Shown here in pieces: positions 1 through 11,623 of a stretch of 64,000 nt of DNA. The translations under genes and the position numbers were made by a program. How positions within the stretch are numbered: position 1 is the stretch's first letter; each line of letters starts with the position of its first letter. The DNA is from Flaccisagitta enflata (Eukaryota; Chaetognatha; Sagittoidea; Aphragmophora). Under the pieces are notes generated by a model. It searched no databases. It was not told the origin of the DNA and worked only from the letters and a program-made list of their open reading frames with translations. The DNA lies in NCBI GenBank assembly GCA_965153355.1, contig OZ231126.1, positions 12,586,001 to 12,650,000 on the forward strand, given 5' to 3'.

Positions 1-284
1 AAAGAAAGAAAAAATAGACGAAAAAGATGAAAGAGAGAAAGAAGTATGGAAAAAGTATGGAAGAAGTATGGAAGAATGAAACAGAGTTCCAGAGAAGACA
101 GGGAGGAACGAATGAGAAAGAGAGAGAGATGGGCGAGAGTCAGAGAGAGATCTCAAAGCAATTACTTCCCTTGCAAAAACAAATAGCAACAACTGGAAAC
201 AAAGACTTTCACACTCAACCAGAGGGGGAACACCACTGGTCACAAGCTCAAAGCAAATTCCACACATGTCCATCTCTCTGGACA

Positions 285-288
<4 letters not shown>
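1..288. other. Intergenic, purine-rich, no gene seen
   Basis: The stretch is rich in AAAGA/GAGAGA runs on the + strand. The only reading frames are low-complexity Lys/Glu/Ser strings with no recognisable domain. I see no gene, RNA or transposon terminus. Confidence 0.5.
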
Positions 289-378
<90 letters not shown>

Positions 379-405
379 GTGTATCTGTGGCTATATATAT
401 ATATA

Positions 406-477
<72 letters not shown>

Positions 478-482
478 CTCTC
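289..482. repeat. (CT)n microsatellite with (AT)n interruption
   Basis: Uninterrupted CT dinucleotides run to about 376, followed by a short TATATA stretch near 392-405 and a second, slightly interrupted CT tract. Both strands produce Ser-Leu or Arg-Glu pseudo-ORFs from it. Confidence 0.95.
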
Positions 483-963
483 CTCTTTTTAATCATGGAT
501 TCGTGTCAGCCCTGTCTTACAAGGGTAGTGTATTAACGAAGGAAATGTTTTAACAGTTGATCAAGAATTCGACAGCAGAATTTCCGATGAATCCGATTAG
601 AATGATATGAGTTTTCCTCCTCCCTCTATCTTTCAGCTCTTCTCCTTCTCTTTTCTCTTCTACTTTACGTTTCTTTCCTCCTTTTCCTCCTTTTCAAGTC
701 AACCCCCCCCTCCCCCGCTTCCCCCCTCCCCACCCGTCATCCACATCACTTTAATCTTCTATTTCCCAATTTTCTTCAAAGCTTCGCTACCATCTTAACA
801 TTTATATCACTTTCAATATTCCTCTCTTTTGTTTTTTTTAATTTTCTTCTCTTTCCCTTTTCTTTTTTCATCCCTTATCCAATCTTTTTTTTTCATCCTC
901 TTTTTTTCGTCCGATATGTGTCTTTGTTCCTTTCAAAACTTTTTCTTTTTACTTTTACCTTTT

Positions 964-1291
964 ACGGGCAGCCGGGGCTAATCCCAGCCTCGAGGCTCAA
1001 ATCCCAGTGGGGCTCTAATCCCAGCCTTGAGGCTCAAATCCCAGCATAGGCTCAAATCCTGTCTGGAGACTCAAATCCCCAGTCCAGCCTCAGGCTCAAA
1101 TCCCCGACCTGGCTCAATCCCTGGCTGAGGCTCAAATACCCAGGCTCAAATCTGGCTCAAATCCTTGCAGCAAGGCTCAAATTCCAGCCTCAAGCTTCAA
1201 AACTTACTAAGCACAGGACACCGGCCCTCTCACCGTCACACTCACACAGGGGCAACAGGTACCACTGACCATCTAACGCTTTTGCGACTAT
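964..1291 (+). mobile_element. Family A hairpin/minisatellite element, degenerate
   Basis: It begins with a decayed form of the GGGCAGCGGCCCC head seen in better copies (56176, 63472), continues with a core of short repeats built on GGCTCAAATCCCAGCCT, and ends with the family tail GGTACCACTGACCATCTAAC followed by GCTTTTGCGACTATT. The tail is nearly identical to that at 63910-63945, which is the main reason for assigning it to the family. Confidence 0.6.
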
Positions 1292-1756
1292 TTACTTTTA
1301 CGGTCTTTCCTTTCCTCTTGCCTGCTCAATGTTCTCTAGATTTTTACTTTTGGATTTCTCCTGAATACTAATTTTTGATCTTATGTTTTTTTCTTAAAGA
1401 TTTTCCTTTAGCCTGCACATTTCGTTTATTTCTGTATTCTTCCTCCTAAAATGTCTTTTCTCCTAAATTACCGTACCCGTATCCGTATCCGTACCCTCTT
1501 ACTTTCTGCTCTCACCGATTCATATTTTTGCCTCAACCCCAGTCCCCACCTCAATCCGTCAGCTCAGTCCCCCTTCCAAAGTCTTTCCCTCCCCCCTTCG
1601 AAGTTTCCACTGTTCAATCTTCCCGATCCCTCTCCTCCTCCTCCTTCTCCTCCTCCTCCCCCTCCCTCCCGATCACTCAAAAACATTTTCACTCACTCCA
1701 TTTAATCCGTAATCCTTCATTCACGTGCCTTCGGGTCTCAAATCCTTTCAATTCCT

Positions 1757-1876
<120 letters not shown>

Positions 1877-2168
1877 CTCCTGAATCCTTTACTCATTTCT
1901 CTACTCATGGGCATCCAACATTCTCTGCATTGCTGCTTGTTCATCCAACAGCAACACACACTCCTTCCTCCCTTCCTTAATCATCCCACTAATGCAATCT
2001 TTTCTTCCGCCCTTCATGTATCATCCCTATGTTTCTCCTTTGATAAGAAACTATACATCATCTACCTTGCTGATTGTTCATGTTCCACCTCCCTCCTTTC
2101 TTCCCTCCAAACCTTCCTCCTCACTTTCTCCCATTCCTCAACCTCCTTGCCTTCCTTTCCTCCCTCGC

Positions 2169-2467
2169 CAGGCGTGTATAAAGTTGAGCATTCCCGGGGG
2201 GGAATAAAATCAAAGGGTTTGGAGATGGGGAAAAAAATCAAAAGCTAAAAAAAAAGAAATAAGAAAATTTTGGAAGATTTCACACTTTTGGTAGTTCCAA
2301 ATGGTGGTCTCTCATTATCACAACACATTTGCCACTATTTAAACCTAGATATACTGTTTGTCCCAACTTTTCATAGATTTTTGAAAGCGAAACCTTGTCT
2401 ATGGAGAAGAAAATCAAAGGCAGGGGGGGGAATAGAATCAAAAGCCGCTCAATTATATACACCCCTG
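2169..2467. mobile_element. hAT-type MITE
   Basis: Terminal inverted repeats read CAGGCGTGTATAAAGTTGAG at the left and, as reverse complement, CAGGGGTGTATATAATTGAG at the right. Flanks read TCCCTCGC and TCCCTCTC, an 8-bp target duplication with one mismatch. A CAGGGGTG-like end plus an 8-bp duplication is typical of hAT transposons. It is about 300 bp with no coding capacity. A second, left-damaged copy lies at 18888-19154 and shares the GGAATAAAATCAAAGGGTTT block. Confidence 0.75.
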
Positions 2468-2904
2468 TCCCTCTCCCATCATCTCTCCCTATGTATCTTC
2501 ATTTATCAGTATCTTTGCGTCATCTACCATGTCACTTGTTCATTTTGGAGCTCCATCTCGCCCCTCATACTTGCTTTCCAGTCCCCCTCCCTCCCTTTCC
2601 TCCCCCCCCCCATACCTACCCCTCTTCTTCCCACTATCTCTCCTTCCCTCCCTCCTTTCTTTCCTTCCCTTCTTCCCTTTCCCTCATCTTATCCCCCTCC
2701 ATCCTCCTATTAAGGTGCATCCTAGCCTACTCTGTCGCGTTCCATTCATTCAGCCGTCATTCGTTTCTCCCCTCATCCTTACGTATCATGTCCCCTTCCT
2801 TTCCTCCCTTCCTTCTCCCTTACTTCTCTGTCATGTTTCATTCGTTTAACCTTCAATTCCCCCTCCCCCTCCCTCTCCCTCTCCTTACTCATGTGCATCC
2901 AAAC

Positions 2905-3517
2905 ATTTCCACTTGATCCTGTTTAAAGGTCGGCCTCATCGGATCTTCTCAGCTTCATTCTCTTTGATCGATTCCCAGCTTTTAGTCTTCTTTCTTGAGC
3001 GGTTTTCTTCTTTGCATTATCGTCTTTTGTTTCGCGACGCGTGCAACTCTCACGATCGATCACAACGTCGGTCTGTCTGTATACAGATCAATCACTTTGT
3101 CGGTCTGCTGTCCATCTTCTTAGCGCGGTGATTGTAGAGTGAAATGCCTGTCGGTTTGTCGGTTCGTTTGTCATCTGAATCTCATCTTGATTCCGGGGAG
3201 CTGTCTTTCTTGTGATCAGGTTCATTGATCGATTCATTGATCGGTAGGCTAGTTGGTTGTATGATCGATTAAGAGATACTTTCAATTCGTTTGATTTCAA
3301 CCGCAATTTTCCCATCGGAGTGTCACATGCGCGCACTTCCTCTGCCCTTAACTCGCTCTTTAACTTCGTTTGTAATGAACTCTTTCTTTCCACGATCTCT
3401 CAATACGAGAACTTTCGTCTTTGTCACTTGTTCTCTCTTACATCTCATTCCAACACCAAGAGCCTTTGTAGGGTAGAATGCCATGGGTTTTGTGAAAACA
3501 AGTCATCCAAGGATCGC
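2905..3517. other. Intergenic, nothing recognised
   Basis: Short runs of GTCGGTCTGTC and GATCGATT near 3050-3290 resemble eroded family B microsatellite cores. No exon or RNA gene is supported. Confidence 0.4.
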
Positions 3518-3885
3518 ACATGGTCAGCGGTACCCGATGCCCTGCTAAGAGTGATCCAGTAAAGAGGTGGAGTGAGAGCAGGGCAGCGGCCCCAAAGGGC
3601 CGATGTCCTGTAGAACACAGGGGGGATTTCGAGACGTCCGTCCTTCCGTCTGTCCTGAGGGGCTCAAGATGGCTAATTTAGGCCACTGAAGGATATTTGA
3701 GGGCTGAGGCAGATTCGAGGTCTGAAGGGATTTGTAGCAAGAAGGGCTGATTGAAGCCTAGAGGCTAATTTAGAGCCTGGAGGGCCAACTCCGAGGCCTT
3801 GATAGTCAGAGGGGGGATGGATGGACGTCAGGACGGACAGGAAGGATGGACGGAGGAAGACAGACGGACGTCTCAAAAGTCACCA
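3518..3885 (-). mobile_element. Family A hairpin/minisatellite element, reverse orientation
   Basis: Read on the minus strand it ends with the family tail (TACCGCTGACCAT near 3518-3533). Next on the + strand come the GGGCAGCGGCCCC-type head (3583-3600) and the TGTCCTGTAGAACACAGGGG arm. The core is a degenerate array of GAGGCTAATTTAGAGCCTGG-like units, and the far side carries GACGGACGTC complementary to the GACGTCCGTC near 3634. It lies about 340 bp upstream of the zinc-finger start codon. Confidence 0.65.
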
Positions 3886-4221
3886 AGTGATTAGGACATC
3901 AATTGGGGCCGCTGTGATGTAAGTGAGCCCTCGATGAGGTGTTGATAATCCTCATTCTTGAACGGAACCGCCTTCATGATTGGCTCCGGGTATCGATTAT
4001 TTTCGCACAATAGCCCCTCTTTTACAGATGTGGATTAAGAGTAAAGGTCTACATCCTGAAACCAACCTGATGCCAGTATGACATTCAAAACTGAAGGCGA
4101 GTGTGAAGATGCACACGAGAAATGAAGAATAATCGACAGAGAAACAAAAAAAAAGGATAATAGAAACAATAAAACCTAAATATCAAAATCGAAAACAGAA
4201 AAACCGAACGAACGAAGAAAC

Positions 4222-4330
4222 ATGGAAATTTCCTCAAAAGCAGAGCGACCATTTTCCTGCGACTATTGCCCCAAAACTTTTAAGGTTAAAAAATGTTTAT
4301 CAGTTCATGTAAAAAATCATATGGGCGTGT
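4222..4330 (+). CDS. Out-of-frame N-terminal zinc finger
   Basis: An ATG in strong Kozak context (A at -3, G at +4) opens a frame that encodes one standard C2H2 finger: FSCDYCPKTF then HVKNH. After about 4330 this frame becomes meaningless, while the frame of the large ORF takes over with a half finger (CEARF, then LDQHRLGH). The simplest reading is that this was the original N-terminus and that an indel separates it from the main ORF. A short intron, a sequencing error, or real use of the downstream start at 4293 are alternatives. Confidence 0.55.
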
Positions 4331-6680
4331 ATGCGAGGCAAGATTTATCAGAAAAAGCGTTTTGGATCAACATAGATTGGGCCACAACACAACACGATCT
4401 TTCCTTTGTTCCCAATGTGGCTTTGCTGCCACCACCAAAAACAACCTTCTCCGTCATCAATATGTCCACAAGGAAAAAATATTTCAATGTGACTCGTGTG
4501 ATTACAAGTGTAAAAGAAAAGACCGTTTGCGACTTCATTTGGCTGTCCATCTCGGTATAAAACCTTACTCCTGCCAGTTTTGCGCTAAAACGTTTGTAAG
4601 CGTGAGTAACAAAAACGCTCACGAAAAAAGTCACTCTGTAGAAGAAACGAACGGCTTCAATTATCGATGCGATTCATGCTCATTTAAGGCTAACTGCAGT
4701 TTCTCCTTAAAACGTCATTCGATCAAGCATTCATTACAAAATCCGCTCTCATGCCACATTTGTAACGACCTTTATGCTTGCAAAAGACTTTTGTCTACCC
4801 ATTTGAAGGAGGTACACCATATGACAGTTGGGGAAATCCAGGGTCTTGTGCCAGCGGAAAACCACAAAGCAAAAGCCGGGAAATCAGCAAAGTCAAAGGT
4901 TAAAGAGGCACCTTTCCAGCAAACAAATGATCAATCGAAGACAGACAAAAGAAAAAAACTAAAATGTCACATTACATCTAAACCAAAAATTTCCTCACAA
5001 AAAAACCGTGACAATGAATCGGAAGTTCGTGAAGCTTCACCTAGCGATGTATACCGCGAGAGTAATCAATCTAAGAAAAAGGATATTTATAGTAAATATA
5101 AATGCAGCTCATGTCCTTATAGAGCAAAATGCAGCTATTCGCTGAAAAGACACTTGATGAAACACAAATTGCAGAACCCATTATCCTGCCACATTTGCCA
5201 CGATCTGTTCAGAAACAAAGCTCTAATTTCCATGCATTTAAAGGAGGTACACTTACGTGCCAACAGTGCAGCGCAACACACTTCCATAGACCGTGAACAA
5301 CGCGAAGGAATCTCCACAAAAGATGTTGCGATGCCAGAAAACCCCAAAAGGAAAAGTATTGAAATCAGGATTCCCAAAGAAATTGGTACGACAAACGTTG
5401 AAAAACTAGCCAAAGGCAAGACTAAAGCAAAACATCAAACGAGTGCTTTGACAAAGGCAAGAATTACGTCCAAAGCTAATTTCACTGCTGTAAAACGGAA
5501 ATATTCAACGAAAATTGTCGATAAAAGACCAGAATCCCAAGATTCTGATACCTCACAAAAAGCGTCAACCATTCATCAATGCAACATTTGTTATAAACAA
5601 ATAGTAAATCGATATGGTCTATGGGGTCATTTAAAAGAACATGCGGAGAAAAAAGATTTTGACTGTGAACCATTTGGCACTGCATTTATACAAAAAATTG
5701 TAGAAAAAGATTCAGAGGAAAACAATGGTGAAATAGTTACATCAAGAGATAAGGAAGACGCTACTTCAGTGAAAGAGATATCCAGCTATCAATGCCACGT
5801 TTGTTATAGGAAGATATCCGGTCGCGGAAATCTTCATATTCACCTGCTGCAACACTTAAGGGGAAGTGAGTTCAAATGCGATCAATGTAATTATGTAACT
5901 AAAATCAAGTACAACCTTTCCTTGCATATCAAGACGCAACACGGAGAATCTAAGAGTAAAATCGTTGAGTGCCAGGAATGCACGCAGGTGTTTAAAAACA
6001 AACGTATGCTAGATCGCCACTTAAAAAACATTCATGATCATGGTGAAACCCTTAGCTGCCAATTTTGCAAGTATACAACGAAGTACAACAATTATCTAAA
6101 AAGACACGAGCAAATCCACCAAGTGAAGCGATTTGCTTGTAATCAGTGCGACTACACAGCTAGAACAAGACATTATTTAACGGGACACATAAAACGAATT
6201 CACACAGAGGCAAAACCTTTTCAGTGCAGATTTTGCGATTTCAAAACTAACAACCCAGGAGCACACTGGAGGCATGAGAAAAATCATAGCGCGGAGAAAC
6301 CCCTCAAATGTGACTTGTGCGATTACGCTTGCAAGTTCAAATCAGAGTTAAATAAGCACCAAGAGAGGCACTCCAAAGCAAAGCCCTTCTCTTGCCAGAC
6401 GTGCTGCAGGGCATTCAAATCTGAAGGGACTTTGAAACAGCATCAATACACGCACACCGGAGAAAAACCGTTTGGATGTGATCATTGCAAATTCCGATGT
6501 AATCAAACCAGCATACTCAAGAGACATTTACTCACTCACACGGATAAAAAAGACTTTCCGTGTAGATTCTGCACCCATGTTTTTCGGCACAAAAATGCGC
6601 GAAAATTTCATGAAGAGCGAAAGCATGCTGGTCAAGAAGTTCTCGAGAATGATAATGCGACATCTGTGGAAACGCATTGA
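4293..6680 (+). CDS. Poly-C2H2 zinc-finger protein, intronless, 795 aa
   Basis: A single long open frame encodes 18 complete C2H2 fingers. Positions are aa 39-175 (five fingers), 271-320 (two), 430-450 (one) and 501-777 (ten almost contiguous). A truncated finger sits at aa 14-31 and a degenerate one lacking its second Cys near aa 458. Only one linker is the classic HTGEKP (aa 721-726); the others are divergent, unlike KRAB-type vertebrate arrays. Basic, Lys-rich linkers at aa 180-265 and 322-425 separate the clusters and probably carry nuclear localisation signals. Fingers 4-5 (aa 126-175) and 6-7 (aa 271-320) are an internal duplication, sharing LSCHIC and HLKEVH in the same order. The protein is expected to be a nuclear nucleic-acid-binding regulator; no ortholog can be named. 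The start at 4293 is only the ORF start, since an upstream finger lies in another frame. Confidence 0.85.
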   Translation: MFISSCKKSYGRVCEARFIRKSVLDQHRLGHNTTRSFLCSQCGFAATTKNNLLRHQYVHKEKIFQCDSCDYKCKRKDRLRLHLAVHLGIKPYSCQFCAKTFVSVSNKNAHEKSHSVEETNGFNYRCDSCSFKANCSFSLKRHSIKHSLQNPLSCHICNDLYACKRLLSTHLKEVHHMTVGEIQGLVPAENHKAKAGKSAKSKVKEAPFQQTNDQSKTDKRKKLKCHITSKPKISSQKNRDNESEVREASPSDVYRESNQSKKKDIYSKYKCSSCPYRAKCSYSLKRHLMKHKLQNPLSCHICHDLFRNKALISMHLKEVHLRANSAAQHTSIDREQREGISTKDVAMPENPKRKSIEIRIPKEIGTTNVEKLAKGKTKAKHQTSALTKARITSKANFTAVKRKYSTKIVDKRPESQDSDTSQKASTIHQCNICYKQIVNRYGLWGHLKEHAEKKDFDCEPFGTAFIQKIVEKDSEENNGEIVTSRDKEDATSVKEISSYQCHVCYRKISGRGNLHIHLLQHLRGSEFKCDQCNYVTKIKYNLSLHIKTQHGESKSKIVECQECTQVFKNKRMLDRHLKNIHDHGETLSCQFCKYTTKYNNYLKRHEQIHQVKRFACNQCDYTARTRHYLTGHIKRIHTEAKPFQCRFCDFKTNNPGAHWRHEKNHSAEKPLKCDLCDYACKFKSELNKHQERHSKAKPFSCQTCCRAFKSEGTLKQHQYTHTGEKPFGCDHCKFRCNQTSILKRHLLTHTDKKDFPCRFCTHVFRHKNARKFHEERKHAGQEVLENDNATSVETH

Positions 6681-6867
6681 ATGGCTTGGAAACAAAAACG
6701 AAATGATTCTTCGTTTCACGCACATGCGCGTTACTTGTTTAATGAAATAGTGGATAGATCCCAAAACGTTCATCTTTAAAACATATCAAATCATGCTGTA
6801 AATTGATTGTAGTTTAGTTCACCAAACACTGTCCTCTCAGCGTGAAATCAGGTGAAAAGTCATCGTA

Positions 6868-7401
6868 CAGTAGGTTTTTTTGTAGTTTGTGATAGTTTGA
6901 GGGTTACTTTAATTAAAATTGACAGTTATAAAATCTTTTCAAGGGCGCTTTTTGAGAAATATGAAAAAAAGTAATTTTAGCCTCATTTTGAATTGAGAAT
7001 TTTTCAACTCATCCAAACCTCTTTTTTGATAGCAAATTTGTAATCTTGATGATATTACCTTTCGTTCGATAGGTCGCACTATATGTTTTTAAGAAGAAAT
7101 AGAAATTTCAATTTCTGAGCCACCGTTATAATTTTGCAACGGTGGCTAAAAAAAATTGAAAATTATCATCCTTTAAGAAAGTATACAATGCGACATATCA
7201 AACGAAAGGTAATGTCATCAGGATTACAAATTTTCTAACAAAATAGCGGTTTGGTTAACTTCGAAAGATCTATATTCAAAATGAGGTTAGAAATTTTCTT
7301 TTTTTCAAATTTCTCAAAACGCGCCCTTGACAAGATTTTATGAGTGTTAATTATAGTTCATACAACCCTCAAACTATGAGAAACTGCAAAAAACCGAACT
7401 G
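6868..7401. mobile_element. Fold-back MITE with TA target site, core-palindrome family
   Basis: The 534-bp element is an almost complete inverted repeat. Ends read CAGTAGGTTTTTTT and, reversed, CAGTTCGGTTTTTT, each next to TA, fitting Tc1/mariner-type insertion. Subterminal CAAGGGCGC...TTTTGAGAAAT occurs in both arms. The centre (7120-7145) is CCACCG...CGGTGG. The larger element at 26328-27538 has the same centre. No ORF lies inside. Confidence 0.8.
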
Positions 7402-7492
7402 TACTATGAATTTTGACCTGGACTCACGATGAGAGGAGAGTGCAAAATAAACAAAACAAATTATACATGATTTTTTTTTCATTTCATAGAAA

Positions 7493-7497
<5 letters not shown>

Positions 7498-7533
<36 letters not shown>
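7498..7533. repeat. (GA)n microsatellite
   Basis: A pure GA run. The following 7600-8130 is an eroded GAGACAAAGAGA-type purine-rich tract with no gene. Confidence 0.9.
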
Positions 7534-7538
<5 letters not shown>

Positions 7539-8210
7539 TTTCGAATGGAACGAAAATTTTGATGAATCCAAATTTTCCCATCCGTGGAAAGATGCGCAGA
7601 GGAATTGCTTTGGAAAAGAGTGAGACAAAGAGAGTCAGAGACAGATAAAAAGAAAGAAAAAGAAACATAGACATGGTCAGATAAAGAGACAGAAACAGAG
7701 AAAAAAGAGGCGCAAAAGAATTGCATTGGATATGGAAAAGAGGAACATTCATATGCAAAATTAGAGATAGATAGATGTTGAGACAAAGACAAGGATTGAT
7801 ATAGAGACAAAGAGAGAACGAGGGAGAAAGATAAATTGATGGAGAGTATAAGAGACAGGGACAGAAGCTCAGCGTCCTACAGGGAACGAGGAACAGAGGT
7901 AATCGCAGAGACAACGGTAAGGAAACCGACACCGGGATAGGTAAGTAGGGAACACATAGCCCACAGGAGTAGTTAGAGAGGGTGAGACGGTCAAGAGCAG
8001 AAAAATGTTTGATACATGGACAAGAATAGACAGAGTCACGGTGATAAACACATTTACAGAAACAGGTGCAATCATGGACAGAGGTAATGAGAGAAACAGG
8101 GATAGAAAAGCGGACAGAAAAAAAGGTTGGCACATGTCTCTCTGTGCCTCTGCGTCTCTGTGTCTCTGTGTCTGTCTCTGTCAGTCTCAGCGTCTTTCTC
8201 TGCCTCTTTT

Positions 8211-8334
<124 letters not shown>

Positions 8335-8739
8335 CTATATTTCTTAATGTGGAGTGGGAACCGTTCAGTTGGGGAACCTGCCTCACATGTTCTATGGAAT
8401 GCTGAATCAACAAAAAAAGAACAAGCGTTCTAATTTAATAATGAAATAATTATAATATGAGAGTGAATCAAAATGCAAAGGATTTTGAATGGACCGATTT
8501 GTTCGACGTTATTATTGAACTGCAATGCATTGCTGAATGTTTAACGCCTCAACCTTATGAACCAGGCAATATCCGTTAATTCGCGGCAGCAGCGCTGCTA
8601 ACAGCAGCAGCGACAGCAACAGCAGCGTTGTACTGCATCATCTAAAGGAACAACAGAAGTCGACTTCGTGGGCACAGAAGCAGTTTCCATTCTTTTTAAT
8701 TCTTTGGACACGCAACTCTATAAGTTATTATTAGCAGAT

Positions 8740-8836
8740 CCGTCGGTCCGTAATGATCGAATTGGAAAGTATAAAACATGTTACCCTACCCACCAGCCGT
8801 AACCTGGTAGCCGTTTATCCGGCCTTGTTTCAAATC
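8740..8836 (+). mobile_element. Family B element fragment (tail)
   Basis: The sequence GGTAGCCGTTTATCCGGCCT followed by TGTTT near 8807-8832 matches the conserved 3' tail of family B elements (compare 40016-40041). A hairpin head is not recognisable upstream. Confidence 0.5.
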
Positions 8837-8937
8837 GCGCGTCTTTCTTTTCGTTTCTTTCTTCATGGAACTAGGTCGTCTTTTTCATGGGATTTAGTGT
8901 CAAATGTTTGTCTCAAGATTTCGAAGTTGACTTACAA

Positions 8938-8939
<2 letters not shown>

Positions 8940-8984
<45 letters not shown>
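8940..8984. repeat. (GA)n microsatellite
   Basis: Pure GA tract grading into GACAGA words. Confidence 0.9.
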
Positions 8985-8990
<6 letters not shown>

Positions 8991-9383
8991 CAGAAAGACA
9001 GGCAGACAGAGCAAAAGGGAAAAAGAAAGGGGAGAAATAGACAAACTTAAGGATAGACAGGAAAAAAAAAGAAATCAGAAACAGACCCACCTAGAGAGTT
9101 AAGAGAGAGACGAAAAGCGAAGGGCAAGGATAAAGAGACGAGAGTGGGGGGGGGGGGAAGAAAGACACCAGTGGGGGAGCAATGGGCTAGAAAAGGGGGG
9201 GGGGGAGAGTGGTAATGCTTGAAAGAAAAATGCGATTTAGCGACGTCTGAGCAAGACAGCTAAAGCGAAAAAGCCGAAATTCGATGTAAAACCAGCTTGA
9301 AGTATTGGTCCATGGTCCACCTCCCGCAGACTGGAACTGCATTTCCACCTGCTACCTTCACCGTCATGGATTCCCCGACGTGC

Positions 9384-9690
9384 AACAGATGTCATTGACA
9401 CAAACGTTACAGATATCATTGGCACAGATGTTACAGATGTCATCGACACAAATGTTACAGATGTCATTGTCACAGATGTTACAGTTGTCATTGGCACAGA
9501 TGTTACAGATGTCATCGACACAAACGTTACAGATGTCATTGTTATAGATGTTACAGATATCATGGACACAAACGTTACAGATGTCATTGATACAAACGTT
9601 ACAGACGTCATCGACACAAATGTTACAGATGTCATTGGCACAGATGTCACCGATGTTATCGGAACAGACATCACAGAAGTCGTCGACTTG
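9384..9690. repeat. 24-bp minisatellite, about 12 units
   Basis: Units are built on TTACAGATGTCATTGGCACA with a 24-bp period, so each unit is eight codons. Both strands stay open: the minus frame reads repeats of VTSVTFVSMTS, the plus frame MLQMSLAQ. No promoter, domain or signal supports a gene, so I call it a minisatellite. Confidence 0.8.
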
Positions 9691-10010
9691 AACGTACCAA
9701 CAGGTGTCGAAACAAACTTCATGGCATCAGCATGACATGACATTTGTCACGAACACAGACTTTTCAGCATGGCTATTGACGCCACAGCTGGGAAAGGAGA
9801 TTTCATGCTAGCTCCACTCAAATTTTTCAAGATTTCATGCTGTCTCCACTCAAATTTTTCACCAATTTTGGAATTTTCAAATCAGCATTTTGGTGATCAT
9901 GTCTCCTTGATGAGTAATGATACCTTGCAACGGTCAAGATTCCAGTAATGCAGGGTTGTCGGTTTGGATGGAACATTTTCATTCTCTCTTAGTCTCTTCC
10001 TATCTGACTG

Positions 10011-10132
<122 letters not shown>

Positions 10133-10139
10133 TTCTCAT

Positions 10140-11097
10140 TCTAGACGCTCATTTGGTAGACCACTCCATCTCGCAATATAAGCAACATAATAGATGACTT
10201 TTCAGCCAACTCCATCTAATGTTCCTGCCGTTTCGTTTTTCTCGTTGTACATGAAATATTTCCCCCTTTTCGTTGATACCATTAAAGAAAATCAATGTTC
10301 AAAAAAGATGATGGACGATAAGGACGTTAAAGCAAAAAGTCCAGTGACGACGATGACGATGACGATGACGACGATATGAACAAAAACGGATGACGCCCCG
10401 CAATGTTAGGAAGGCCCACGACGCTTGTTCTAATGTAATCTAACATGAAACAACATGAATCGAAAAAAAGGAAAATAAAAAAGTGGTGAAGAGAAAAGGA
10501 ATGAAAAGAAAAAAGAAGAACAAGAAGGATAAAAAAAGGCGTAAAATATCAAATTTGGTGGGGGCAGCAAAAGTGAAGAATAACAAGATTGAGAGGGAGA
10601 TGAAAAAATAATAGAATCAATGTTGTGGAAGTTTGAGAGGATGGGAGAAAAAAAACAGAAATGCTAAAATGTTAATAGTGAAATTTGTGACTTCTGGGAA
10701 CAAATTGTACTAAATGCGAATAGTGTAATTAATCAACTTCCCTAATCAGAACATGAGGGTGGATATATGTTAATTACGTATGCCTGTCTTTGTAATAGGT
10801 GAGTTCAGGTGTCTAGGGCCAAAGATACACTTTGTTTTCAGGACAGGTATCATGTATGACAAGTAGAACTGCATGCAAAAACTAAACAAAGCAACCCCCC
10901 CCTAAAAAGTCAAGTGACACTGACGAATAGGGCGGCTGATTTTAGCAATGAGTCTTGGAAAGAAGGGTAATTTTAGAAAAAAGAAAAAAGAAAAAAAAAT
11001 TGAAAAAAAATCTGACACGAAATTAAACCAAAATTGGGCTTTTACGCGCTGCAATCGGAGAGTAATTTGAAAAGCCACAATCGTCTGAGACAAAGGC

Positions 11098-11100
<3 letters not shown>
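10140..11100. other. Intergenic, nothing recognised
   Basis: AT-rich and purine-rich sequence, a short GACGATGAC trinucleotide run near 10345-10375, and A-rich stretches near 10980. No coding or transposon signal. Confidence 0.4.
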
Positions 11101-11157
<57 letters not shown>

Positions 11158-11570
11158 ATAAACAAACAACACGAAATAGACTCATGCTGAACCACCCACA
11201 AATGAAGAACTCATTTGTGGTTTCTAGTAGTCTTTTTGTTTTCCTTATCACCTCATCATCTTTCCTATTCGTCTTAAATGTTCGTCTTCGTCTTCGTCTT
11301 CGTCTTCGTCTTCGTCTTCGTCTTCGTCTTCTTTTTCTTGCCATCTCTGCTATTATTTTGTCCCCATTTTTGTTGTTTGTTGTTATTTATTTTGTTTTTT
11401 TGTTGTTAATGAATTTGTGGTTAATAGTTGGGTTGTTGTTGTTGTTGTTGTTGTTTGTTATTATTATTATTGTTTTATTTATTATTGTTATTGTTATTGT
11501 TATTATTATTTATTATTATTATTGTTATTGTTGTTATTGTTATTGTTATTTGTTTTTTTTATTGTTGTTT

Positions 11571-11622
<52 letters not shown>
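11100..11622. repeat. Cluster of microsatellites: (GA)n, (GTCTTC)n, (GTT)n/(ATT)n
   Basis: Contains GA at 11100-11153, GTCTTC hexanucleotides at 11281-11330, and GTT/ATT trinucleotides at 11400-11622 ending in 48 bp of pure TTG. The Val/Leu/Cys-rich frames across it are artefacts of the repeats. Confidence 0.9.
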
Positions 11623-11623
<1 letters not shown>

